A stretch of 64,000 nt of DNA, from the NCBI RefSeq assembly GCF_000422425.1, contig NZ_AULT01000010.1, forward strand, positions 1 to 64,000, written 5' to 3'. Position 1 is the stretch's first letter; every line of letters begins with the position of its first letter. The notes beneath the pieces were generated by a model that saw only the letters and a program-made list of their open reading frames with translations, searched no databases and was not told where the DNA came from. The DNA comes from Oceanospirillum beijerinckii DSM 7166. Lineage in GTDB: Bacteria > Pseudomonadota > Gammaproteobacteria > Pseudomonadales > Halomonadaceae. Positions 7,976 to 16,987 of the stretch are shown here, piece by piece. The position numbers and the translations under genes are program-made.

Positions 7976-8947
7976 TTAAGCCGAGCGTTTCACGGCCAGA
8001 TCCGCAAACAGTGCCAGGCGCTCCTTATAGATGGAGTCCGGTAGGCAATCCAGAGCTGTTTTGGCTTTATCTGCCATCTCGTAAGCTTTCTCACGGGTGT
8101 ATTCCAGTGCTCCTGTTCTATTGATGATTGCGAGCACATCATTCAGGTGTTCCAGGCCGCCCTTACGAATCGCTGTGCGGATCAGCTTGGCTTCCTCATC
8201 GGTGCCTACGGCCATGGCTTGAATCAGTGGCAGGGTGGGTTTTCCTTCTGCCAGATCATCACCCACGTTTTTGCCCATCGCTTTGGCATCGCCTTCATAG
8301 TCCAGTAGGTCATCCTGCAGCTGGAAGGCCAGTCCCAGGTAGTTGCCATAATCAGCCAGATGTTGACGTTGTTCAGCCGTTGCGCCAGATAAGATGGCAG
8401 CGGACTCGGTGGCCGCTTCGAATAGCATGGCGGTTTTCGCTTTAATCACCGTCATATACTGTTCTTCGCTGATTTTAGGGTTGCGCACATTGGTCAGCTG
8501 TAGCGCTTCACCTTCGGAGATCACGTTCGTTGCATTGGCGTAGATCTTCAGGATCTCCATATCACCAATCTGAACCATCAGCTCAAAGGCGCGGGTATAT
8601 AGGAAATCGCCCACTAATACGCTGGCGGGGTTGCCCCACTTGTTATTGGCCGTTTCATTACCGCGACGCATATCAGATTCATCGACCACATCATCGTGTA
8701 GCAGAGTGGCCGTATGGATAAACTCCACCAGCGCTGCCAGAGGAATACGCTCTTCTTTTAAACAGTCGAAAGCTTTACACACCAGCAGGACCAACAGAGG
8801 CCGCATGCGTTTACCACCGCTTTCTACAACGTATTCGGCGATATTTTCAACCAGAGGCACACGGGAGTGCAGCTGATCAATGATGTTCTGGTTAAGGGCG
8901 GAGAAGTCGTCCGCAACGATATCGTGGATCGAGCTCTTAGGCTGCAT
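7976..8947 (-). CDS. ispB: Octaprenyl diphosphate synthase
   Basis: This trans-polyprenyl diphosphate synthase makes the long isoprenoid side chain of ubiquinone by adding isopentenyl diphosphate units to an allylic primer in the cytoplasm. The 323 residues match the E. coli IspB length. Both aspartate-rich Mg-binding motifs are present: LLHDDVVDESD and QLQDDLLDYEGD. The GGKRMRP substrate-binding motif is near the N-terminus. In many gammaproteobacteria it lies divergently next to rplU-rpmA; here a regulator and a TonB receptor gene (9119-12442) separate them. Product chain length (C40 or C45) cannot be read from the sequence. Confidence 0.95.
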   Translation of the reverse strand: MQPKSSIHDIVADDFSALNQNIIDQLHSRVPLVENIAEYVVESGGKRMRPLLVLLVCKAFDCLKEERIPLAALVEFIHTATLLHDDVVDESDMRRGNETANNKWGNPASVLVGDFLYTRAFELMVQIGDMEILKIYANATNVISEGEALQLTNVRNPKISEEQYMTVIKAKTAMLFEAATESAAILSGATAEQRQHLADYGNYLGLAFQLQDDLLDYEGDAKAMGKNVGDDLAEGKPTLPLIQAMAVGTDEEAKLIRTAIRKGGLEHLNDVLAIINRTGALEYTREKAYEMADKAKTALDCLPDSIYKERLALFADLAVKRSA

Positions 8948-9118
8948 GATGTTGGCTTTTCGCTATTAAATGACACAAAAAAATGGGTGTCTGAATGCTA
9001 TTGACCGGGCGTTAGGGTGTCAAGTTGAAGCTGGCTTTTTACGCTATATTACAAGGCGATGACGACATTGATTGAAGAGGTTGTTCAGGTGGATTCAGAA
9101 GACTATGAAAGGTGAAGG

Positions 9119-10069
9119 CTATTCATCCAAAGCCTGTTGTAACCAGTGCTTAAGCTGTGCTTTGGGAGTCTCTGTGGCTTGTCGATAGCTATCCTGCATC
9201 ACTCGAATATCGTTTTCCAACAGGGCTGTTAGCTGTTTGGCTGCGTCTTTATTATCGCCGATAAGCAGGCTGTTGATAATATTCAGACGTCGTTGGCAGG
9301 CTTTAACCGGAGAGGATTTAAACTGCATGGAGATCAGATCTGTCGCTTTGCGCAGGCGATTATGTTGCTGCATCATCTGCAATAAAAAACGGTTGCCGGA
9401 ACAAGCGATCAGTTGCTCATGAAAGTCAGCGCTGAGCTGAAATAATATCTTGGCAGGTATGGGGTTGTTTTGCTCAATAATCGCCTGATGGCGACTCTGT
9501 AACTGCTTCAGTGCGGAGCGATTCAGTTGCCATTGAGGTTCCAGCAGTGCCGCAGGTTCAAACATCAAACGACAGCGATAGCTTTCATAGTGATGTTGCA
9601 AGCTGTTCAGGCTGGGATTGACCTGCCACTTATAACCTTGTCCGCGTGAGAGCAACCCATCGTTTTCCAACTGCTGCAGTAGATTACGACCGCTGTGTCG
9701 GCTCAGTTGGTAGTGCAGCTGGAACTCCTTTTCAGAAAAGCTTTCGGTCAATTCCTGGAAAAACAGATCCACCAATACCCTCAGATAGACCTTTTCCTCA
9801 ACAGGAGGTTGCTCTGTATTTTTCTCGGGTTCTGTCAGCTCAGAGCTATCCACCAGAAGCTCAAAGCCCCGATAAGGCAAAGAGCGCACCAGTTGATGCT
9901 CTTGCAGGTAAAGCAAGGCCGCTCGTATTGGGGTGCGGGAGACACCAAGGCGTTGTGCCAGTTCGGCTTCCTTTAGGCGATAGCCTGCACTCAGGTGCTC
10001 AGACCTTATCCAGTGAATGATTTGGCTGGCCAGTTTCTGCTGTAAGGCTGTGATAGCGGTTTTGCTCAT
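9119..10069 (-). CDS. GntR/FCD-type regulator with a second winged-helix segment
   Basis: The 316-residue protein begins with a GntR winged helix (about 10-72; LKEAELAQRLGVSRTPIRAA). A second segment at about 98-155 (SEKEFQLHYQLSRHSGRNLL, then a wing-like GLLSRGQGYKWQV) reads like another winged helix, followed by an FCD-like helical domain (about 165-300). Typical FadR/FCD regulators have about 240 residues and one helix-turn-helix. Of the usual FCD metal ligands only the His in DFH remains; the expected later histidines are replaced (QRRL, ENDI). It is divergent from a TonB receptor across a perfect Fur box and resembles the regulator at 54787, so it probably controls siderophore uptake. 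The ligand is unknown. Confidence 0.8.
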   Translation of the reverse strand: MSKTAITALQQKLASQIIHWIRSEHLSAGYRLKEAELAQRLGVSRTPIRAALLYLQEHQLVRSLPYRGFELLVDSSELTEPEKNTEQPPVEEKVYLRVLVDLFFQELTESFSEKEFQLHYQLSRHSGRNLLQQLENDGLLSRGQGYKWQVNPSLNSLQHHYESYRCRLMFEPAALLEPQWQLNRSALKQLQSRHQAIIEQNNPIPAKILFQLSADFHEQLIACSGNRFLLQMMQQHNRLRKATDLISMQFKSSPVKACQRRLNIINSLLIGDNKDAAKQLTALLENDIRVMQDSYRQATETPKAQLKHWLQQALDE

Positions 10070-10164
10070 AGATCCCGGTTAATCGACTTTGCTGTACTGG
10101 GAGAGCATCTTAGCGGATTAATCTTTTGATCACCATAATTGTATTTTGTATTCAAAAAAACAAT

Positions 10165-10179
10165 TGATAATAATTATCA
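10165..10179. promoter_or_regulatory. Perfect Fur box between regulator and TonB receptor
   Basis: TGATAATAATTATCA is an exact match to the palindromic 7-1-7 Fur consensus. It is centred in the divergent promoter region, 58 bases before the chosen TonB receptor start and 95 bases from the regulator start, so it could repress both genes when iron is plentiful. Confidence 0.85.
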
Positions 10180-10237
10180 TTAGATATAGTCTTTTGTGTG
10201 TTCAAAAAACTATTTATCTGTTGTTCAGGAGTTTCCC

Positions 10238-12442
10238 GTGCCTTTTAAGCGAGCCATATCCCGACAGTCCGCTGTTTTAACACCTTCTCTACTTGCCAGC
10301 GCTATTGCACTGGCTGTGTCCTCTCATGCCTGGGCGCAGCCCGAGTCTATGGATGATATGGTGATTACCGCTAATCGCACGGCAACAAAAATTGCGGATA
10401 TACCGGGCTCTGTGCAAGTGATTGAGGCGGAACAGGTTGAGCAACAGATGTCTGGTGGTGTGGACTTTAAGGATGCCCTGTCGCAGCTGATTCCCAGTCT
10501 GGATGGCGGTAGTCAGGGACGAACCAATTACGGTCAGCTGATGCGTGGGCGCTCCGTGCTGGTGATGATTGATGGTGTATCATTGAATTCCAGTCGCAGC
10601 GTCAGTCGTCAGTTCGAATCCATTGATCCGTTTAATATTGAACGTATTGAGGTGATCTCCGGTGCCAGTGCTATTTATGGCGCCGGTGCCAGTGGCGGCA
10701 TTATCAATATCATCACGAAAAAAGGTGCTCAGGATGAGTCCAGCTTTAGTGTTCAGGCGGGTTTAAAAAGTGGCTTTAACAGTGATGATCTGGATCGTCA
10801 GTTAGCCGCATCGGCACAGGGTGGTACTGAAACTGTGGACTATCGTGTATCGGCGTCCTTGCGCCAGAGCGATGGCTTCTACAATGCCGATGATGATCAG
10901 GTACTGCCGGATATCACTCAGACCTCATCTCAATATATCGATCAGCAGGATCTGATGGCCAGTGTTGGTGTGCAGCTGGATGATGAACAGCGTTTGGAGT
11001 TGGTTGCGCAATATTTTAAAAATGAGCAGGATGCCAATAAGTCAGCCTCTTTTGGTATTAATTATGCTGGCTTTTCTGATCCAGAGCAGATCAGTGTTCA
11101 GCATGGTCTTGTGTTGGCTGAGCAGCCCGCAACAACCCGTCAGTTGCTTAATCTGCAGTACTCCCATGACGATATTGTTGGCCAGTCACTGTATCTGCAA
11201 GGCTATTATCGCAGTGAAGAGATGCAGTTTTATCCTTTCCCGCGGATTGCCGGTGCTAACAGTACAATCAGTGCCTCGAATCAGCAGACTGATGTTTATG
11301 GCGTAAAATCCGCGATGGTCAGTGCTTTGGATGAAGCAAGCACTGAGCTGGTCTATGGTGTTGATCTGAGTCGGGAGAGCTTCAGTAGCAGTCAGCAGTA
11401 TTATGATTTTGCAGCCGCAGCAGTCAGTGGTGGTCTGATCTATAACCCAACGGTTAACACCGGGCGTTATCCCGAAGTCGATATCGATACCGCAGCGCTG
11501 TTTTTACAGGCGAATACCCGGTTAAGCGATAAGCTGACCGTCAATAGTGGTATGCGTTATGAATATGCTAATGCCAATGTGGGGGATTTCGTAGCGACAA
11601 CGCAGCAATACCAGGTGGCGACGGGTGCTTTGCCCTATGCTGATGCGGTACCGGGAGGTGAAGCAGATTACTCGGCAACATTGTTTAATTTAGGTGCCGT
11701 ATTCGATCTGAATGCTCAGCATCAGTTCTATGCTAATTTTTCTCAGGGTTACGATATTCCTGACCCGGCTAAGTATTACGGTTATGGCAGTTATGACGGC
11801 TCTTCTCTGATCAGCGGTATTGATGTGGCTGGTAATAAGGCAGATGCCATTGAAACGGATAGTTATGAGTTGGGCTGGCGTTTTGATAATAATCAGTTGA
11901 GTACTCAGGTTGCGGCCTATTACTCGTTATCCGATAAGCGTATTACCAATAGTAGTCGTAATCTATCGGTGCAAGTGGTGGATGAAAAGAAACGTGTCTA
12001 TGGCCTGGAAAGTGCCGCTAGTTATCGTATCAATCATCAGTGGCTCGTCGGTGGTAACCTGCACCTGGTAAAAACAGAGAAGAAAACCGAGGGCCATTGG
12101 CAAGATCTGGAAGCTTATTATGCCAGTAACAATAAGCTGGGCGCTTATGTCGATTGGACTCAGGATAAGTTAGGCCTGCGCCTGCAAGCCAATATGATTG
12201 ATGACCACACCGATGGGGCAGAGCGTCAGCTGGACGGCTATACGGTGACCGATCTGCTGGGGCATTATGTTTTGCCTGTTGGGCAGCTGAATTTTGGTAT
12301 CAATAACCTGCTCAATGAAGACTATCAAACCCTCTGGAGTCAGAAAGCTCAGATGCTCTATGCTAATTTGACTGATCCAGCAGTCGTGACTTTTGAGGGG
12401 CGCGGGCGTACTTATAGCGTCAGCTATAGTCTGGATTTCTGA
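10238..12442 (+). CDS. TonB-dependent siderophore receptor
   Basis: This 734-residue outer-membrane receptor imports a ferric chelate with energy from TonB-ExbBD. I chose the GTG at 10238, which follows CAGGAG at good spacing and gives a sensible signal peptide ending near HAWAQ; the alternative GTG at 10196 lacks such a site. A TonB box-like DDMVITA follows the signal, then the plug domain (RIEVISGASAIYGAGASGG, NIITKKG) and the beta-barrel (NFSQGYDIPD; NLLNEDYQTLW near the end). It has no N-terminal signalling extension. It is a paralogue of the receptor at 51781 and is divergent from a GntR-type regulator, with a perfect Fur box between. No ABC transporter genes accompany this copy. Confidence 0.92.
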   Translation: MPFKRAISRQSAVLTPSLLASAIALAVSSHAWAQPESMDDMVITANRTATKIADIPGSVQVIEAEQVEQQMSGGVDFKDALSQLIPSLDGGSQGRTNYGQLMRGRSVLVMIDGVSLNSSRSVSRQFESIDPFNIERIEVISGASAIYGAGASGGIINIITKKGAQDESSFSVQAGLKSGFNSDDLDRQLAASAQGGTETVDYRVSASLRQSDGFYNADDDQVLPDITQTSSQYIDQQDLMASVGVQLDDEQRLELVAQYFKNEQDANKSASFGINYAGFSDPEQISVQHGLVLAEQPATTRQLLNLQYSHDDIVGQSLYLQGYYRSEEMQFYPFPRIAGANSTISASNQQTDVYGVKSAMVSALDEASTELVYGVDLSRESFSSSQQYYDFAAAAVSGGLIYNPTVNTGRYPEVDIDTAALFLQANTRLSDKLTVNSGMRYEYANANVGDFVATTQQYQVATGALPYADAVPGGEADYSATLFNLGAVFDLNAQHQFYANFSQGYDIPDPAKYYGYGSYDGSSLISGIDVAGNKADAIETDSYELGWRFDNNQLSTQVAAYYSLSDKRITNSSRNLSVQVVDEKKRVYGLESAASYRINHQWLVGGNLHLVKTEKKTEGHWQDLEAYYASNNKLGAYVDWTQDKLGLRLQANMIDDHTDGAERQLDGYTVTDLLGHYVLPVGQLNFGINNLLNEDYQTLWSQKAQMLYANLTDPAVVTFEGRGRTYSVSYSLDF

Positions 12443-12809
12443 TCTTTCGATGCGTGCTCTCTATATCTGAGGGCTGTATTGATGGAGAGACGTATGGGCT
12501 GGTGCCTGGCTTTCCTTAGACGTTATATGCAGTTAATTATTCGATAAAACAGAGGCTTATCGTCTAACAACTGATGGCAGGCCCGTCATGCTAAGTAAAA
12601 AAGCCTGACAGGCCTTTTGTGTCGGGCGATCAATCATAAAATTGCCTGGTAATAAGGGTTGCTGTTCGACGGTGCTTACTATAGAATGCGCGACCTGCTT
12701 AGCATCCCCTTTGCTCCCTGTCCGATGGTTGCCAGAGCGCGTCCATTCAAAACAGGTAAGTAAGTAGCATTCATCAATCGCTAAGCACTGCAGTATTTTG
12801 GAGACAAAC
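12443..12809 (+). other. Gap between the TonB receptor and rplU
   Basis: These 367 bases hold no convincing gene. They contain a short hairpin near 12597-12620 (AAGCCTG / CAGGCCTT then TTTTGT), which may end the TonB receptor transcript, a possible rplU promoter near 12659-12685, and a rplU leader of about 115 bases. Short open frames here lack family features. Confidence 0.5.
12659..12685 (+). promoter_or_regulatory. Possible rplU-rpmA promoter
   Basis: TTGCTG and TATAGA are separated by 15 bases, a little short for sigma-70. The -10 is followed by a GC-rich ATGCGCG stretch, as is common at growth-regulated ribosomal promoters. Confidence 0.4.
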
Positions 12810-13121
12810 ATGTACGCAGTAATCAAAAGCGGCGGTAAGCAGTACCGCGTAGCTGAAGGCGATGTCCTGAAGATTGAAAAACTGGAGCTGGAAACTGGCG
12901 CTTCAGTTGATTTTGACCAGGTTCTGCTGGTTGCAGATGGCGATGACGTTAAAATTGGTGCTCCTCTGGTTGAGGGTGCTAAAGTGTCTGCTGAGATCGT
13001 TAACCACGGCCGTGCTGATAAAGTTAAAATTATCAAGTTCCGTCGTCGTAAGCACAGCATGAAGCGTCAGGGCCACCGTCAGTGGTACACTGAAGTGAAA
13101 ATTACCGGCATCGCTGGTTAA
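12810..13121 (+). CDS. rplU: 50S ribosomal protein L21
   Basis: The 103 residues match E. coli L21 in length and begin [14 protein letters not shown], a hallmark of the family; the end carries the conserved basic [17 protein letters not shown] region. L21 binds 23S rRNA in the large subunit. The ATG at 12810 is preceded by TTTGGAG; an in-frame start four codons upstream has no advantage. It forms an operon with rpmA 90 bases downstream. Confidence 0.98.
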   Translation: MYAVIKSGGKQYRVAEGDVLKIEKLELETGASVDFDQVLLVADGDDVKIGAPLVEGAKVSAEIVNHGRADKVKIIKFRRRKHSMKRQGHRQWYTEVKITGIAG

Positions 13122-13211
13122 TTTACGCTTATCACTTAGGTTTCGCTCCAGCCCAAAATGGCAACAGAGCCGGGCTGACAGCGGCAAGATTAATTCAACG
13201 AGGATGCACTA

Positions 13212-13472
13212 ATGGCTCACAAAAAAGCTGGTGGTAGTACCCGTAACGGTCGCGATTCCGAATCGAAACGCCTTGGTGTTAAGCGCTTTGGCGGTCAAGT
13301 AGTTAAAGCTGGTAACATCATTGTTCGTCAACGTGGTACTAAATTCCACGCTGGCGTAAATGTTGGTATGGGCAAAGATCACACTCTGTTTGCAACTGCA
13401 GACGGTGTAGTGAAGTTTGAAGTGCGCGGTCCGAAGAAACGTAAGACAATTACGATCGTTCCTGCTGCATAA
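13212..13472 (+). CDS. rpmA: 50S ribosomal protein L27
   Basis: The 86-residue protein begins [21 protein letters not shown], the characteristic N-terminal tail that reaches the peptidyl-transferase centre. AACGAGGATG upstream provides the ribosome site. It is the second gene of rplU-rpmA and is followed by a strong terminator. Confidence 0.98.
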   Translation: MAHKKAGGSTRNGRDSESKRLGVKRFGGQVVKAGNIIVRQRGTKFHAGVNVGMGKDHTLFATADGVVKFEVRGPKKRKTITIVPAA

Positions 13473-13492
13473 ACCGATTTTTGATCGGTTTG

Positions 13493-13521
13493 AAAAGCCC
13501 CGCCTTGTGCGGGGCTTTTTT
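13493..13521 (+). terminator. Rho-independent terminator after rpmA
   Basis: The hairpin AAAAGCCCCGC / GCGGGGCTTTTTT with a TTGT loop and a T-run follows rpmA. A smaller inverted repeat (AAACCGAT / ATCGGTTT, 13471-13491) directly precedes it. The rest of the 13473-13803 gap has no gene I can support. Confidence 0.9.
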
Positions 13522-13764
13522 CGTATTCAGCGCAACCATCTGAGATGGCCTGCTGAGATCACTTTTCCAGCGATACTGAGTTATCTGGGGTATCGCTTGC
13601 CTGTCGAAATCAGGGCTTTTCAAAGGCTGAAGATAGATCGGGATACTCTGTGAACGCTTTTCCTGAAGTCTGCTGGTCGAACGATACACGGTTTTTTTTG
13701 CCGGTATGCGCTACGATCGGAGCCTCGTCGGAAAGAGTATTAAGTTGCAGGGATAAGCCGGTGA

Positions 13765-15012
<1,248 letters not shown>

Positions 15013-15153
15013 GTTTTTTCTGTAGCACAGTAAAGTCTCACGCCGGGTATCTAGCTGTGAACTGCGGCCGCTTAGGGCCGTGTATTAAGCGGTGAGCACT
15101 TTGCAGTATTAGCCTTCGGGCTGATACTGACTGAATACACAAAAGGTGGATGG

Positions 15154-16278
15154 ATGATGTCGCAGCGTGACAGATTGGAGCGCGCAAAACGGGTCGTAGT
15201 TAAGATCGGTAGTGCCTTGTTAACCAATGATGGTGCAGGCTTGGATCTACCGGCAATTGCGAGCTGGGTTGACCAGATGGCCGCCCTGCATGAGCGGGGT
15301 GTGGAATTGATCCTGGTATCTTCCGGTTCTGTAGCCGAAGGTATGAGTCGTCTGGGGCTGACTGAACGACCGTCCACCCTGCACGAGCTTCAGGCTGCCG
15401 CAGCGGTGGGGCAGATGGGCTTGGTGCAGGCTTATGAAAGTCAGTTTATGGGACACGGGGTTCGTGCGGCGCAGATTCTGCTCACCCACGATGATCTGTC
15501 AAACCGTAAACGCTATTTAAATGCCAGAAGCACGGTTAAAGCGCTGCTGGAGCTAAAGGTGATCCCCATCATTAATGAGAATGATACTGTGGTCACCGAC
15601 GAGATACGTTTTGGTGATAACGATACTCTGGGGGCTCTGGTGGCTAATCTGCTGGAGGCAGATGTGCTGATTATTCTGACTGATCAGGAAGGTCTGTTTA
15701 CCGCAGACCCCCGCTCTAATCCGGATGCAACCCTGATCAGTGAAGCCTGGGCGGATGATCCCGAACTGGCAGGTATGGCGGGCGACGGTGGGCGTCTGGG
15801 TCGTGGTGGTATGATCACTAAGGTGCGTGCTGCCAGCTTGGCCGCCCGTTCCGGTACGACGACTCTGGTGGCCAGTGGTCGTCAGCCCAATGTGCTGTCC
15901 CGTGCCCTGGATGGTGAAGATCTTGGGACTCTGTTTCTGCCAAAAGATACGCCTTGGGCTGCGCGTAAGCGTTGGCTGGCCGGTCATCTGCAGACCCGTG
16001 GTACGCTGGTGTTGGACGCTGGTGCGGTACGGGTGCTGCGCGATAAGAATACCAGCTTGCTGTCTGTGGGTGTGAAACAGGTCAGTGGCCGTTTCCGTCG
16101 CGGTGATATGGTGCAGTGTGTCAGTGAGCAGGGTGAGTTGATCGCCAAAGGCCTGGTTAATTATGATCAGGATGATGTGCTGAAAATTCTGGGTCAACCG
16201 ACTCATAAGATGGAAGCACTGCTGGGTTATATCGCCGATCCTGAGCTGATTAACCGGGATAATCTGGTTTTAGTCTGA
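15154..16278 (+). CDS. proB: Glutamate 5-kinase
   Basis: The enzyme phosphorylates L-glutamate to gamma-glutamyl phosphate, the first and proline-feedback-controlled step of proline synthesis. The 374 residues contain the amino-acid kinase domain ([36 protein letters not shown]) and a C-terminal PUA domain (about 285-370), as in E. coli. Two adjacent ATGs follow AAAAGGTGGATGG; I use the first. The following step, proA, is not in the window. Confidence 0.96.
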   Translation: MMSQRDRLERAKRVVVKIGSALLTNDGAGLDLPAIASWVDQMAALHERGVELILVSSGSVAEGMSRLGLTERPSTLHELQAAAAVGQMGLVQAYESQFMGHGVRAAQILLTHDDLSNRKRYLNARSTVKALLELKVIPIINENDTVVTDEIRFGDNDTLGALVANLLEADVLIILTDQEGLFTADPRSNPDATLISEAWADDPELAGMAGDGGRLGRGGMITKVRAASLAARSGTTTLVASGRQPNVLSRALDGEDLGTLFLPKDTPWAARKRWLAGHLQTRGTLVLDAGAVRVLRDKNTSLLSVGVKQVSGRFRRGDMVQCVSEQGELIAKGLVNYDQDDVLKILGQPTHKMEALLGYIADPELINRDNLVLV

Positions 16279-16341
16279 TCTTTCGGACCGATTCTGGGTA
16301 AAAAAATAGCAATTTCCTTTAAAAAGCGGTTTTAAGGGGTG

Positions 16342-16368
16342 TTCAACGGCTTTGCTTTGCCGTAAAAT
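16342..16368 (+). promoter_or_regulatory. rpsT: Possible rpsT promoter
   Basis: TTCAAC and TAAAAT are separated by 15 bases and followed by ATGCGCACC, about 85 bases before the rpsT GTG start. Confidence 0.4.
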
Positions 16369-16453
16369 GCGCACCCCTAAAGACATTTGATTTTAATATA
16401 TGACGTGCGCCTGTTGCGCATATCATTAACCGAATTCTCCAAGGAGCTTAACG

Positions 16454-16720
16454 GTGGCGAATATCGCATCTGCAAAAAAACGTGCACGCCAGGCTGAAAA
16501 GCGCCGCAATCACAATGCTAGCCTGCGCTCTATGGTGCGCACTTATGTAAAGCGTGTTGTAGCGGCAGTTGAAGCGGGTGACTACGCAAAAGCAACAACT
16601 GAATTCCAAGCTGCACAAGTGAAGCTGGACAGTGTTGCTGACAAAGGCATCATCTCTAAGAACAAGGCTGCTCGTACTAAGAGCCGTCTGAACGCTCGAG
16701 TTAAAGCACTGGCTGCTTAA
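16454..16720 (+). CDS. rpsT: 30S ribosomal protein S20
   Basis: The 88-residue basic protein ([32 protein letters not shown]) binds the 5' domain of 16S rRNA. It starts with GTG after AAGGAGC. In E. coli rpsT starts with UUG and the weak start is part of S20 autoregulation; a non-ATG start here is consistent with conserved control, though that is inference. It is monocistronic, closed by a terminator at 16743. Confidence 0.97.
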   Translation: MANIASAKKRARQAEKRRNHNASLRSMVRTYVKRVVAAVEAGDYAKATTEFQAAQVKLDSVADKGIISKNKAARTKSRLNARVKALAA

Positions 16721-16742
16721 TTCAGAGACGTTTCTTTGAGAT

Positions 16743-16769
16743 AAAAAACCGGCTTAGGCCGGTTTTTTT
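16743..16769 (+). terminator. Rho-independent terminator after rpsT
   Basis: AAAAAACCGGC / GCCGGTTTTTTT with a TTAG loop and a long T-run lies 22 bases after the rpsT stop. The roughly 220 bases that follow, up to murJ, hold no gene I can see. Confidence 0.9.
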
Positions 16770-16987
16770 ATGCCTGCTATTTATAGCCACCTTTTAAAGC
16801 ACTTTTTTGCCTATCTTCTGATTTACTTTTTTCCTGTTAAAAGCTCCCCCCTTTCTCTTTCTGGGGTTAAAATCGATCTCTTTTGCGGATGTTGCTGTAT
16901 TTATTGAAAGCTCAATATTCTGCTCAGCTTGTGCTTAAGTGTGATCACCTAAGTGTTACCGGTTTTCCTCAGCTCTAAGGATTCGCT

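Noticed and set aside
9119-12442. Prophage or integrative element at the ispB-rplU junction
   Set aside because: No integrase, direct-repeat boundary or tRNA is visible; only two iron-related genes are present.
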